DNA from: Diplonema japonicum
Taxonomy: Eukaryota > Euglenozoa > Diplonemea > Diplonemida > Diplonemidae
NCBI GenBank assembly: GCA_964019335.1
Contig: OZ025742.1
Coordinates: forward strand, 186,001 to 250,000
Length of the DNA: 64,000 bases
Direction of reading: 5' to 3'
Shown here piece by piece: positions 10,780 through 21,406 of this stretch. Position 1 is the stretch's first letter; each line of letters opens with the position of its first letter. The notes under the pieces were generated by a model. That model was not told the DNA's origin and searched no databases. It was given only the letters and a program-made list of their open reading frames with translations. Both the position numbers and the translations under genes were made by a program.

Positions 10780-11765
10780 TCAATCAAAAAAAAACTTTTC
10801 CCCCCTGTAAGATGTGGTTTTCCTCTTTTTTTCTTTTTTTTATTTCACTCTTCAGAAATTACTTCACGCACTAGGTGGCCCATTACTTCACGGTAAAGTA
10901 ATGGCCTATTTCCGTGAAATAATAGGGTTTCCGGTGTAAATAATGTGCCTCAGTGGGCCAAATTTTGCCTCAGTTCAGTTTCCAGTGTGGCAACTTTTTC
11001 GGTTTGCCAATTTCCCCCCAGGTTCAGCTCTATTGGCCGACCTTTGCCTAGGCTCAGTTCCAAGTTGGGCAACGTTTCCTCCCAGTTTGCCCACTTTTGC
11101 CTAGGTTTAGTTGACAAACTTCTAAGGGTCATTAAGGTACCCCCCGCCTCCTGCTACTTGCGGTGCACAACATGTAGGCTTACTTTTTTCCCCCCAATTT
11201 AAAAAAGAAAAAATACAGCAAGAGGAAAAAAAAAAACTATAGATTCTTGGTTATCTGAGAGCTTCTTTTTTTGGGGGGAGAAAAAGAAGTCCCCACTTAG
11301 TACTCCAGTATATTCCCCCTTTTGCTGCAGAAAAGAAAAGAAGATGAAGAAAGAAAGAAAGAAAGAAAAAGTTGCCCGCAGAAGGAAATGGGGAATAGGT
11401 TTATTCCCGGTACCTCTTTTCGTTTTTTTTAACCAATGCATAAAAGAAAAAAAAAGGGGGGGAGGGGAAGTTACTTTTTTACTGCGCCCTTAGAAAGGGG
11501 GGAGAGCAATGCATTAGGAAGAATCAATTTATATTACCAGACCACCCAATTCGGACACAAACTCTAAAAAAAGGGGAGGCATAAAGGGAAACAAGCAACA
11601 GCACACACAAAAAAGAAAAAAAGAAACAGGGAGGGGTGGCAACAACATCTAAAAAAAGCCAGGGGAATGGGGTGTGTAAAAAAGAAATTTATTGTGGCTC
11701 TGCAAGCAGTCTATGGTCAGTTCGTGGTTAGGTGGCGACGGCTAAGGGCTAGAATACTAGGCCAC
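10780..11765. other. Intergenic region with hairpin and imperfect tandem repeats
   Basis: About 985 bp with no convincing gene. At 10877-10912 an inverted repeat (GGCCCATTACTT ... AAGTAATGGCC) could form a hairpin, and a related CGTGAAATAAT follows it. From ~10950 to 11115 a degenerate tandem repeat recurs, built on 'TTTGCCTAGGCTCAGTTCCA' type units. The rest is homopolymer-rich A/T. It holds the 5' region of the PDI-like gene and the 3' side of the ArfGAP gene. Confidence 0.6.
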
Positions 11766-13923
11766 TTACATGCCCAGTTGCGAGAAAACATTTTGCGAAG
11801 GTGCTTTAGGGGCACCGAAGTCCATCCCAAGGGAAGAGAAAGGATCGGGACCGGCAGGTGCAGCGAAAGGGTTCATCTCTTGCTGTGCCTGACCACCCAT
11901 CTGACCACCCATCTGCGCACCTTGCCCTTGTTGGGCCATGCCCATCTGTTGGCCGTTCATCCCACTCATCTGCCCCATGCCCGCCTGCCCTTGTTGCATG
12001 CCCATCCCCATCTGATTTTGGTTTTGGTTTTGCTGGCCCATTCCCATTCCCATCTGGTTCTGCATGGCCTGGCCCTGTCCGTTCATCCCCATCCCTTGAC
12101 CTTGTTGCTGGACCATCCCTTGCTGTCCCATTCCTTGTTGGACCATCCCTTGCTGTCCCATCATGTTTTGCTGGCCCATCCCGACTCCTTGTTGACCCAT
12201 CCCCATTCCTTGCTGCTGGCCCATTCCCATTCCCATGCCTTGCTGGCCCATTCCTTGCATGTTTTGATTCTGCTGTCCCATGTTCATGCCCTGCATGCCT
12301 TGTTGTATTCCTTGCATCCCTTGATTCATTCCTTGCATGCCTTGTCCTTGTTGGCCCATTCCCATCCCTTGCCCTTGCTGTCCCATTCCCATCCCTTGCT
12401 GGCCCATTCCTTGTTGCATGCCTTGCCCCTGCTGGCCCATTCCTTGCATGCCTTGCCCTTGTTGCCCCATTCCCATGCCTTGCTGGCCCATTCCTTGTTG
12501 CATGCCTTGCCCTTGCTGGCCCATGCCCATGCCCATCTGCTGGCCACCGAACCCGGTCATGCCTTGCTGCATGCCTTGCCCCTGCTGGTTCATGCCAAAA
12601 CCCTGCTGGCCCATGTTGCCTCCTGCAGGAGGCGTGGGGCCGAACAGGTCGTCCATGTCGAGCTCTGTGTGTTGTGCTGCAGTGTGCTGTGCATACTTTT
12701 GTTCTTGGGCTCTTCTTTAGGTTTGTTGGCGGCGACCACGGCAGGGGCGAACATGTCGTCCAGCTGTGCAGTGCGTGCTGCATGTTGTGCGACATACCTC
12801 GCTGCTTGGCTTTTGGGGTGGCTGCGCGAAGAGGTCGGGCTGCGCCTGCGCCTGCTGCTGCTGCTTCTGCGAGAAGAGATCATTGGAAGCAAAGAGATCC
12901 TGCTCCTGCTTGGCGGCAACAGGGGCAGCAGGAGTCGAGAAGAGGTCAGCAGTGGGTGCAGGCGTGGGAGCTGGAGCTGAGGTGGTAGAGGCGGTCGTCT
13001 GGAAGAGACTTTGCGAAGATGCAGGGGGGGGGAAGAGGCTCTGTGATGGGGGGGTGCGCTGCGGCACAGCAGCCGCAGGAGTAGGGGTAGGAGTAGGAGT
13101 AGGGTCAGCAGCTGGGGCTGTTGGTGTGGGAGCGGCTGCTGAAGCAGGAGGCTTGGGTGCCTCGCACACAGTACATGTCCTGTCGCTGGTTCCGTTGACC
13201 AACGTGCATCTTGGACACTGCCATTGCCCTGCCGCCAACTGCACAGTACCAGAGCTGGGGTCGGAGTGCAGAGTGCTGTGCGTCTGCTGCTGTGGTTGCT
13301 GGGAAGGCGCTGCTGCTGCAGCCGCGGGCGCCGCTTCTTGCCCACTCTTCTTGTACCATCTCTTGGCTTCGTAGGTGTTTCTGTAAAGGAGCATTGTCCC
13401 TCCCCATCTTTTGTGTTTCCGCATACACAATAAAAGTCTTGATCCTCATAGTCTCGCCAGGCTTCGGCACGTCGTAGGAGGTCCTGTCAAGGGTGGCCCG
13501 CCAGATGGAGGCTGCAACCTGTGTGTGTATGTGTGTCCTGTGTGACAAAGCATTCTACCTGGTTGCCGCCGTTCTTGAGATTCGCCATTTCACTGTCTGA
13601 AAACTCAGAGAGACCAATCCCCTTCACGTGGTGCTGTTTGTCACGGCTGTGCGTGTGTTTTTTTTTTTTTTTTTTCTTTTTTTTTTCTTCTTTCTTGCAT
13701 CACATACTGGATAGCGGAACAATGCTCACACACAAACACACTAAAGTCAGTGACAACGTATGTTGGGTTCTATAAGAATGCAAGCTTAAAAGGACCAAAA
13801 AAGAAAATCAGTACATACATTCCTGGAACAATCCATGCACCTCTTGTTGTCGCCTGTACTGGTCATCGTCCGCAGCGTTGTTTTGTTTTGTTCATTCTTC
13901 TTCCTTTGCTTTGCAGTCGACAT
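11766..13923 (-). CDS. AGFG/Hrb-type ArfGAP with RanBP2 zinc finger and Q/G/M-rich tail
   Basis: Arf GTPase-activating protein of about 631 aa in seven exons: 13923-13819, 13769-13708, 13646-13559, 13518-13427, 13380-12798, 12763-12697, 12664-11766. The six introns are 49, 61, 40, 46, 34 and 32 nt. Splicing restores the ArfGAP zinc finger CMDC-x16-CEHC, the arginine finger in CSAIHR, then HHVKGIGLSEF and LKNGGNQVAASIW. This wording matches the AGFG (Hrb/RIP) subfamily and plant AGD14 more than classical ArfGAP1. A RanBP2 zinc finger follows (WQCPRCTLVNG..CTVC). The linker is Ala/Pro/Thr-rich. The last exon is ~250 residues of Gln, Gly and Met repeats, ending in NPFAAPAGPDPFSSLG, where NPF/DPF motifs suggest EH-domain and adaptor binding. 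Role: vesicle or endocytic traffic. Confidence 0.9.
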
Positions 13924-14065
13924 CCTTCTTTCTTTTTTTTTCTTGGTTTTCTTTTTTTTCTCCCCCCTTTTTTTTTTCTTTACGAACAATCGACTGGCTC
14001 AATAAAAGAGAGAGAAGAAGAAAAAAGAAAACTCTACTACACAAAAAAAAACCCCCCTCCTCCCT

Positions 14066-14676
14066 TCATGTTTTTTTCTGGTCTGCTGTTTTCTTTCTTT
14101 TTGCCTTCGGTTCTGCATCCTCATCACCCCGGGGCTCATTTGTGGTTTTGGCCATGGCCTCAACTCCTTTCAAATCTTCTTCCTCCTTAATAGAGGCAAG
14201 TACCATAGTTTGGGCGATGTCCGTCCTAAGGGGCACGTTTTGGATACTGTGTTTATTTAATTTTTTTTTTTCTTTTTTAAAGCATACGGAGTGCTTTTAC
14301 TAGTTTGTGCATTCAGAATATTTGTAGACTCAGACACAATAATGGGGTGGTTTTTTGTGTTGTCCGTGTGAGCTGCAAGAACACGTTTGAAGGTTATTTT
14401 CTTCTGCGCTGTGGCGCAGTGATTCATCTCAACATCATACACGAGCCCCGACCCCACGAATTCATTCCATGTCCCTTCATACACCTTCTCCCCTATTCTC
14501 AGAATCGGTTTGCTGGAGTCCGCCCCGATCAGCTGGCATTCCAACCCTTGCACGTCTATTTCCCCACCATCGTAGTCGGGAATCTCCAGCACTACGTCCT
14601 GCTCCACTACTGACTCGGAGTCACTGTCCTCAATCCCTGCCATCTCTCCCTCCTCCCCCCCAGCTGTTCTGACCAT
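14066..14676 (-). CDS. TFIIIC subunit 6 (GTF3C6/tau55)-like protein
   Basis: About 189 aa, exons 14676-14288 and 14246-14066, intron 41 nt (GTATGC...AACACAG). The segment CQLIGADSSKPILRIGEKVY followed by GTWNEFVGSGLVYDVE fits the TFIIIC_sub6 domain, whose core reads 'LIGLDTxxPxLxIGxxVFxGxWExxxGTxLxF'. TFIIIC helps recruit RNA polymerase III to tRNA and 5S genes. The second exon is Lys/Glu-rich with a basic KAKRKK stretch near the end, a possible nuclear localisation signal. The start could be the first or the twelfth codon (both Met). The spacer to the next gene upstream is 77 bp, mostly C and T, ending in ATATCAG. Confidence 0.7.
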
Positions 14677-14753
14677 ACCAATGGAAAGGCTGATATATAT
14701 AAAAGGTCATAAAAGGTCCCAGGGGAAAAAAAAAAGGGGGGTGAGGGGGAATC

Positions 14754-15593
14754 TTACACTTCAGCCATTGTGCTCAGTACCTCATATCCTATGTACCCAT
14801 ACAGAGCGTACACCATCACCCTGAAGTAGGTGTCGATACCCTTTAGAAGGCTTTTTTTAAGGTTCGGTGCCTTGGCGATTTCGGCGAGGGTGTCGAGGTG
14901 GATTTTGGTGTGCTCTTCAATTCGTTTGAAGTGCGCTTTTTGCGCCACCTCTTCGTCAGCTGTGAAGGTGGAGATTTCCTGTTCGTGTCCTTCTTGCGCC
15001 CTGGACTCGATCACCTTGATCTCCCTCAGAGCTTCTTCCGACTGTTTTAATAGAAGTTGGAGTTCCAGTTTATCGGCTTTTGCTTTAGCTATCTCGTCGC
15101 TGTTTCGCTGCTGCAGTTCAGCAACGGCGCGAGCTGTTTTGTGTTCCTCCTGTCTGAGCGCAAGGAGGTTGCGTTGCATTACTAAGTTATCCCGTTCTTG
15201 TGCGATGGCTGCAGCTTTCTTGGAGAAGCGAATTTTTATGGGTTTGATTCCCTTCCTTCCCGTGTACTTTACTGTGGAGAATTTCTCGCTAGCTTCGCCG
15301 AGACTGGTAGATGCAGCTACCTTCTGTTCCCTTCTCTTCCGGCGTGCCTCGTCATATACTGAGTCGTCCAGCGATTCCACGTTGCGGATCTCCTTCAGGA
15401 TAGCCGAGTGAGTGGCCATTCCCTCTTCCATCATCTTTTTGTGTGCCGCTTCTTGTGCCATCATCAGCTTCTTGTGCTCCAAATACACCAGCGACCCCTT
15501 CCCCATAAGCTCCAGTTGCAGGTCCTGCAAAGGTTTGGCAACATCAACATTCATCTTGGAAAGCATCGACAGGAACACCCCACGGGACGACAT
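14754..15593 (-). CDS. Coiled-coil protein (279 aa) with hydrophobic C-terminus
   Basis: Starts at ATG 15593 (MSSRGVFLSMLSKM). Upstream in-frame codons translate C and A runs and are not credible. Residues ~45-245 are mostly helical and charged (Gln/Glu/Lys/Ala), likely coiled coil. The final ~30 residues (TYFRVMVYALYGYIGYEVL) are aromatic and hydrophobic and could anchor the protein in a membrane. No family recognised. The 248-bp spacer upstream contains a 22-nt poly(C) tract in transcript sense. Confidence 0.7.
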   Translation of the reverse strand: MSSRGVFLSMLSKMNVDVAKPLQDLQLELMGKGSLVYLEHKKLMMAQEAAHKKMMEEGMATHSAILKEIRNVESLDDSVYDEARRKRREQKVAASTSLGEASEKFSTVKYTGRKGIKPIKIRFSKKAAAIAQERDNLVMQRNLLALRQEEHKTARAVAELQQRNSDEIAKAKADKLELQLLLKQSEEALREIKVIESRAQEGHEQEISTFTADEEVAQKAHFKRIEEHTKIHLDTLAEIAKAPNLKKSLLKGIDTYFRVMVYALYGYIGYEVLSTMAEV

Positions 15594-15841
15594 ACTTTCT
15601 TGTCTTTTTGATAGTTTTTTTTTTCTTTCCCTATAATACTGCATGCAATTGAAAGGAGGTGGTGGTGGGGGGGAGGTGGTGGTGTATACAAACAAACAAC
15701 TTTCTTTCATTTTTTTTTCTTCTTGTTTCTTTTTTTTTTGTTTTCTTCCTTTTCTATTTTTTTTCATTTCAAGCACATAAAAGGAGGGGGGGGGGGGGGG
15801 GGGGGTGAACACAGTTCCTCTCCAAAACCTTTTGTCCACCC

Positions 15842-16971
15842 CTACATTCTGATGTACCCCACACGTGGCAATATCTCACCGTCGCTTCTATCCCACTGTA
15901 TATATTTGTTTTTGTTTCTTCTTCTTTTTTTTTTTTTTTTTTCCATCCAAATTCGTCCCTTAATACCTCATCCACAAAGGACTCCCAAAAACCTTTCTTC
16001 TTCTTTGAAGAAACAGGCTTCGAAACCGACTTCACGACGCTGTTCACAGGGTTGATGGGGGCGACACGCGGTTTGTCATGCAAGCCTTTGGCCAGCCGGT
16101 TAACTAACTCACGCTTGTCAAGAGTAGTGCATCGTTGCTGCCGCTCCCAGTTCTCGACGATGTTGTTCCACTCCACAGGCGTGGTGTTGAGGCTACCCGA
16201 CGCGCATGAAGAGGATACCCTGAGGGTGTAGCTATCGTGCGGGAGGTGCCTTCTCAGGTCGTGCACAATGAACTCCCAGAACGCAGGTGCCGCACGGAAG
16301 GACACTTCATCGCCCCCACATCCCCGAGTCGGGGTGACTGTGATAACATGTCTATTCGCCTCCTTCCACGCCTCGGTGTAGGAGAAAAGAAAGTCCTTGT
16401 TCACCCTGATGCTTTCGCCGGTATGGCTAGCGGTAACTAAGTAGTATGGTGGATCGTCGGAGTAATCACACAACTGCGTGGAGAGCCGGAAGAACATCCA
16501 GAAGTCTGTGTCGGCTGGCACCACGAACTCTTTCTCGCTCAACCCCAACGCCGTGTTCTTCTCACGTTGTTTGATCATAAGACGCGACTGGTGGAGGTAC
16601 AGGAACGGGAGGAACGGAGGCATCGAGGGGACCACCACATCCATCACGTTGGAGGTGATGGCTGGCGAGGGGGGTTGTGGTGTGCGAGGTGGGGAGGCTT
16701 TCACTTTGCTGTTTTGCATCTCAACACGTAACGCTACTTCTGCTTTATACACAACTTCGCTGTTTTCCCCTCTTAGCGACACCAAGCCACCATGTGTCTC
16801 CAGCATCAAAACCTCCTCCCCCTCCGGTCTGGCTATCCGTAAGATATCCTTCACGTCATGCAGCACACCCTCCCCAGACCCAACGTCACAGATGTGCAAA
16901 ACACCATCATATAAACTGACTCCTCTCTGCAGCCCTTCACACCAAAACGTGCCTAGCCATTGCTGCGTCAT
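15842..16971 (-). CDS. Unknown protein, 352 aa
   Basis: Exons 16971-15967 and 15895-15842. A 71-nt intron (GTATTA...ATATACAG, A-rich) removes the poly-Lys read-through and gives the ending ESFVDEWDRSDGEILPRVG. The N-terminal ~75 residues are beta-rich (VSLYDGVLHICDV, VLMLETHGGLVSL) and could be a PH- or GRAM-like fold, but this is weak. A Pro/Ser linker follows, then a second globular region with FWMFFRLSTQLCDYSDDPPYY. Function unknown. Without the intron call the C-terminus would be mis-annotated. Confidence 0.65.
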
Positions 16972-17552
16972 TCATTCATTATTTTCCGCCTTTTTTTTTT
17001 CTCTTCTTCTTTTTTCCCCCTTCTTCGTATTTTAATAAAAGGAAGAAGAGCAGGAAAAGGGGGGGGAAGAAAAAAAGGGGTGCACAAAAAAAAAGAGGGG
17101 AACAACAGGGAAGAACATGGGTCGGGGTGGGAAGGGGAGAGGAAGGGGGCGCAGGTACAAAAAAAAAGGAAGAATTCTTTTTCAGTTTCTTTCTTTCTTT
17201 TATTTTTGTTATAAAAATAAACTTTTTTATCTAAGAGAGCACAAAGGTGGGGGAAGGTGAAGCTCGGTGGGGGGCCTCTTTTTCATTGGCTCTACAGCAG
17301 ATTCTTTTGTTAAAAAATGGGGGGGGGAGGCTTAAGGAAAAAAAAGAAGAGGAGAGGAGGTATAAAAAAGGGGGGGGAGAAAAAAACGCACACTTTCCTT
17401 CCCCTCTCCTTTTGTCTCCACCCACTACCCCCCCCCCCCCCCCCCCTTGAAAAGAAAAAATTCCCCGAATTTTGAAACGGTCGTTCAACAAAAGAAAAAT
17501 CTAAAAATCTACAAACAAAAGAAGAAGAAAAAAAAAAAATACCCCTCCTCCC
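16972..17552. other. Intergenic spacer, purine/pyrimidine-rich
   Basis: About 580 bp of A/G-rich and C-rich low complexity, including a run of ~18 C at 17429-17446. No gene is supported; the Gly- and Lys-rich short frames are homopolymer translations. It contains the 3' end of the 803-aa coiled-coil gene and the 5' side of the 352-aa gene. Confidence 0.6.
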
Positions 17553-19964
17553 TCAATAGTACTTCCCAGGAGTGTCCGTAAAAGTAGGAGAGGTGCCTCT
17601 GGGCATAGAAGCGGTGAAATGAGAGGCCCGCTCCATTTGCTGTTCCAGTCGTTTAATCTGCATATCAGCTGCCTCCACACACTGGTCAAGCTCGGCTTCC
17701 TTGCGATTGAGTGACGAGGTCTCATCTAGGATGGTGTCGAGGCGTGTCTGCATGGTGTCCCGCTCCTTTCTGAGCTCGTCCAGTTCTGCCTCCGTTCTTG
17801 CGATTACTTCTTTGGCATCTTGCAGCTCGTCGCCCTGCTGTTCCATCATGGTTAGCTGCCTTTGGTACATTTGAATCTGGTCTTGGAGGATCTGCATGTT
17901 CCCTGCCTTGTCCCTCATGCGCGAGAGCTCGCCGAGTAGTCGTGTGTTCTGCTCGTTCACTTCTTCGTATTGTTTCAGTATACGCTGGTTCTCTGCAGAC
18001 AGCAGTTCCTTGTCCTTCTCCAGCTCCTCCTTCGACCTTCTCCCGCCCCTGCCCGCGGCCAACGCGAGGCTCCTGTTCTCCCTTTCCATCGAGAGCCTGT
18101 GAGTGTCGAGCTCATCGATTCTTTGCTGGTTGACCTTCACAATTGACTTCACCTTCTTGTTCTCTTCTTCCAGCCTTCTCACCTCGTCCATCTTGTCCTT
18201 GACCGTCCTTTCGTGGTCTAATGTTATCGCGCGCAGTTGTCCTTCGTATTCTAGCAGCTCGCTTCTCTTCATGTCCAGTTCTCTTGTCCTCTCTTGGTTC
18301 TTTTCCATCAGTCTCTTCATCTCGTCGTGGAGTGCTTGGTTCTCCGCCCGCAGTTCCACCACTTGCTTCGAGAGAGCCCCGAACTCCATCCGCATGGAGG
18401 TTCCGTCGAGCCTCTCCTTGTCCGCCACCTTTTGCAGGTTCGACAGCTCTTGCGTCGTGTTGTTCAGATCCCTCCGCAGGTCGTCGATCTCCCTCTCGTA
18501 CATATTCTTGCTCAGGGACAGCTCTTCCTTCAGCTGGTGCACTGCTAGGTTTCTGTCCTCCTCTACCGACCGCTTGAGATGTGTCATCTGCTCTGCACCC
18601 CTTGCCAGCTCTTTTGTCGCTCGGTCCCTGTCGTCCTGCACCTCTGTCATTCTGCGTGTCATTACTTTCAGTTCGTCACTTAGTCTGCTGCACTCCCTGT
18701 CCGTCTCGACCCTCATCTGCACCACTACTGACTGGTGTTCTTCGTTCTTCGCGTGCATCGTTTCCTTGTGCGTGTTTATCTCTGTCTGCAGCGTGTTTCT
18801 TATACGCGAGAAGTCCTGTATGTCGATCTCAAGTACGCGTATCTTGTTCTGCATTTCCTTGTTGCTCCTCACCGCCTCTGTCGCCTGGTCCTGGTACCTC
18901 ACCTTCTCCGACTCCGCATGCTGCAGGTTGTCCATAAGCTGCTGCAGCGTCTTCTCATGTTCCTTGGTCTTCTCCATATTGTTGCGGATGGCAGCAGATC
19001 CCTTCCTCAGCTTGTCCTCGAGCTGCTTGTTTTCGAGTTGCAGGCTGTCGATCTGGTCTTGCAGTTGTCCTTCTGTGTGCTTCGATAGCTTCGACTTGTC
19101 GTTATCCGAGTACCTAGCAAGCTCAGACCTTGTAGTGTTGAGTTGCGCCCAGACTTCCTTGTTTTCTCTCAGCAACGTGAGCACGAGCGCATTGCTCTCC
19201 TCCTCCACTTCCTTGATCAGGAACTTGAGGCTGTCCTTCATGCCCTCGTTTTCAAAGGTAAGCCTCTGCAACATCTGCTGCTGTTCCGTGATGGTGCTCG
19301 TCAGCTCCGACGTGATGACAGTGAACTGCGCATCCTTGCTCTCCCTGTCCTCCCCTATCCTGTCCAGCGAGTCGCTGAGCAGACTCCTGAAGTAGTCCAT
19401 AAACTGATGCTGCTTTTCGCGGAGGGCGTCTGCAGAACCAGATGTTCTGACGAGGTTTTCCTTCCAGTCTTTAACCTCTTCTTCTCTGTCCATCTGCTGC
19501 TTTCTGATCGCTTCTTGCTGTTGATCAATGATCTCCTGTCTAGCCCGAAGCTGATCCCTCAGGTTGTCTGTGGCCCTCTGCTGGTCCCTGTGCATTTGTC
19601 TTTCGTTCTTAATAATCTCCTCTGCCTCCTTCATTCTGTCATCGAACTCCTTCACGCGCGCCACAACTGTTGAGTACTTGTTTGTCAGTGCCACCTTTGA
19701 CACTTTCTCCTCGTTCAGTTTCAAACTCATCTGCAGCACCTTTTCGTTGGCTGTTTTAAGGTCCCTCTTCACCCTACCTAGTTCGCTTTGACTGCTGCTC
19801 AACCTGTTTCTCAGCAGGTTGCTCTGTACCCCGACCACGTTCCCCTCGTCAGGTGTGTGCGGTGCGCTGTCCAATCCGAAGGGCGATGCCATCCCCAGCC
19901 CACCCCTCTGCCCCAGGGGAGTAGTCGGCGGCGGCCTTGCTGGTTTAAAGGCGCCTTGGGACAT
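17553..19964 (-). CDS. Long coiled-coil protein, 803 aa
   Basis: Uninterrupted frame from ATG 19964. A short Pro-rich head (RPPPTTPLGQRGG) is followed by ~720 residues of nearly continuous coiled coil (Glu, Gln, Arg, Leu; for example RATDNLRDQLRARQEII), and the tail contains a Thr/Ser/Pro segment. No motor or enzymatic domain is visible. Composition fits a basal-body, flagellar or cytoskeletal scaffold, but that is inference. The lack of introns in 2.4 kb contrasts with neighbours. Confidence 0.8.
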   Translation of the reverse strand: MSQGAFKPARPPPTTPLGQRGGLGMASPFGLDSAPHTPDEGNVVGVQSNLLRNRLSSSQSELGRVKRDLKTANEKVLQMSLKLNEEKVSKVALTNKYSTVVARVKEFDDRMKEAEEIIKNERQMHRDQQRATDNLRDQLRARQEIIDQQQEAIRKQQMDREEEVKDWKENLVRTSGSADALREKQHQFMDYFRSLLSDSLDRIGEDRESKDAQFTVITSELTSTITEQQQMLQRLTFENEGMKDSLKFLIKEVEEESNALVLTLLRENKEVWAQLNTTRSELARYSDNDKSKLSKHTEGQLQDQIDSLQLENKQLEDKLRKGSAAIRNNMEKTKEHEKTLQQLMDNLQHAESEKVRYQDQATEAVRSNKEMQNKIRVLEIDIQDFSRIRNTLQTEINTHKETMHAKNEEHQSVVVQMRVETDRECSRLSDELKVMTRRMTEVQDDRDRATKELARGAEQMTHLKRSVEEDRNLAVHQLKEELSLSKNMYEREIDDLRRDLNNTTQELSNLQKVADKERLDGTSMRMEFGALSKQVVELRAENQALHDEMKRLMEKNQERTRELDMKRSELLEYEGQLRAITLDHERTVKDKMDEVRRLEEENKKVKSIVKVNQQRIDELDTHRLSMERENRSLALAAGRGGRRSKEELEKDKELLSAENQRILKQYEEVNEQNTRLLGELSRMRDKAGNMQILQDQIQMYQRQLTMMEQQGDELQDAKEVIARTEAELDELRKERDTMQTRLDTILDETSSLNRKEAELDQCVEAADMQIKRLEQQMERASHFTASMPRGTSPTFTDTPGKYY

Positions 19965-20098
19965 AATTACCTGTAAAAAGTAGCGGTGGCCACAGAATGG
20001 AAAAAAGGAAATCTCTTAAGGGATAGGTTCCGAAACTAATGAATGAGGTGGGTCGGTGAGGGCGTCTATTCTTCGAAGCAGCAGAGAAATGTCAAGGG

Positions 20099-21346
20099 CT
20101 ACTCAAGGGCTATGGGGACTGAGTAAGCCACATTCTTGACTCGCTCAAGGGGGGTGTTTTCTGAGTATTGTTCCGTTTGCTGGGAGTTCGGTTCACACGG
20201 GATTGTTCCAAGAGAGTAGCGTTCGCTTATGCGAGAGTTAGAGTTGGCGCAAGGGCTGGAACAAGGGTCATCATCGTGGTAGGTCTCGAAGCCTGTCGCA
20301 CGGTCGACGAGGTTCCAGTCGTCAGTGTCCTTGCGCGTCACAGCACAGGTCTCAGTTTTGTACATAGCGGCAGCGAGGCCCTTCCCGAAACCCTTCACAG
20401 TGCGTGCCAGCATAACAAGCATCACCACCCTCGCCAACACGCAGAGCCCAATAGTCGTGTTGATTAGAATTAAGGCGGCGGTGGTCTCTTCGTTAGCAGT
20501 GATGTTGTTGCTCTCGACGGTGTTTATGCTCTCATGACGGACGACGTCTGTCTTCAGCTTCTCGTAGTTGCTGTTCAAGTGCACGATACCAACGACAGAC
20601 AACACCGGTTGTGCAAACGAGAACACTGCAAAGATCGTCAGGTAACTCGAGTCTTCAAGAGACACCCATCGTAATGTCGCAATGTACAGCAGCACGAGTG
20701 CTACAAGATACACAGCAAGCGACAATTGAGCCACGAGCGTGAGGTCGAAGTAAAAGCCTGCGATGATCAGTGTGAGCGCAGTGGTCTGGATATCCGTCTT
20801 CAGCGAACTTAGCCAGTATTGAAATGTTTTGTAAAGCCTGACGATGTGGAGCTTTGCCCCGACTGTGACGTAGATATGTCTGCCGTAGTCGTTGAACATG
20901 GTCTTTGAAAGAGCTAGGTAGCCTATCTGGCAGATGGTGACAGCTGCGAGGATGAGGGACTCGGTGATCTCGTGGGCGTAACCGCTGGTCATGAACCGCG
21001 AAACGAAGAGGAACCACAGTCTGACTGTGATGAGACCGCACCCCAAGTTGAAGACAACCAGCAGCATGGCGTTCTCTTTGAACACCGCATCGCATCCAAA
21101 GTACAACAAAAAGATCGCTCCCACCACCGTCATCATCCACAAGAACTTCCCATACCTATCCTCTGGCTGCTCTATCATCATATATATTGCCCCCGTTGAC
21201 ACCAGCGTAGCTTCCAGCACCGTTAGTGCAATGAACACTTTCGGCACCCATGCCCGCTCCCTCAGATCCAGCTCCTTCCACCCCTGTCTGAAGATACGGA
21301 CATCATCCATAATCTTTTGCTTCATATCTATCAGCAACGCACACAT
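20099..21346 (-). CDS. Eight-TM membrane protein, unknown
   Basis: Start chosen at ATG 21346 (MCALLIDMKQKIMDD); TATTGCAG lies ~20 nt upstream and the spacer to the previous stop is only ~60 bp. About 415 aa with eight hydrophobic segments, among them VFIALTVLEATLVSTGAIYM, WMMTVVGAIFLLYFG, LLVVFNLGCGLITVRLWFLF, LILAAVTICQIGYLAL, YLVALVLLYIA and LINTTIGLCVLARVVMLVML. The C-terminal ~90 residues are hydrophilic and Ser/Thr/Asn-rich and probably cytosolic. No transporter signature was recognised. Confidence 0.75.
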   Translation of the reverse strand: MCALLIDMKQKIMDDVRIFRQGWKELDLRERAWVPKVFIALTVLEATLVSTGAIYMMIEQPEDRYGKFLWMMTVVGAIFLLYFGCDAVFKENAMLLVVFNLGCGLITVRLWFLFVSRFMTSGYAHEITESLILAAVTICQIGYLALSKTMFNDYGRHIYVTVGAKLHIVRLYKTFQYWLSSLKTDIQTTALTLIIAGFYFDLTLVAQLSLAVYLVALVLLYIATLRWVSLEDSSYLTIFAVFSFAQPVLSVVGIVHLNSNYEKLKTDVVRHESINTVESNNITANEETTAALILINTTIGLCVLARVVMLVMLARTVKGFGKGLAAAMYKTETCAVTRKDTDDWNLVDRATGFETYHDDDPCSSPCANSNSRISERYSLGTIPCEPNSQQTEQYSENTPLERVKNVAYSVPIALE

Positions 21347-21406
21347 TGTTGTAGAGCAGGGGTGCTGCAATAGGTTAAAAATGGGGTGCGATCAAAAACA
21401 GTCAAA

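Noticed and set aside
11667-12980. Plus-strand 437-aa His/Leu-rich frame
   Set aside because: Antisense of the Gln/Gly/Met repeats of the ArfGAP gene, whose exons and zinc fingers are well supported on the minus strand.
18103-19395. Plus-strand 430-aa frame opposite the 803-aa coiled-coil gene
   Set aside because: Ser/Leu/Cys-rich antisense translation of a Glu/Gln/Lys-rich coiled coil; no start context and no domain.
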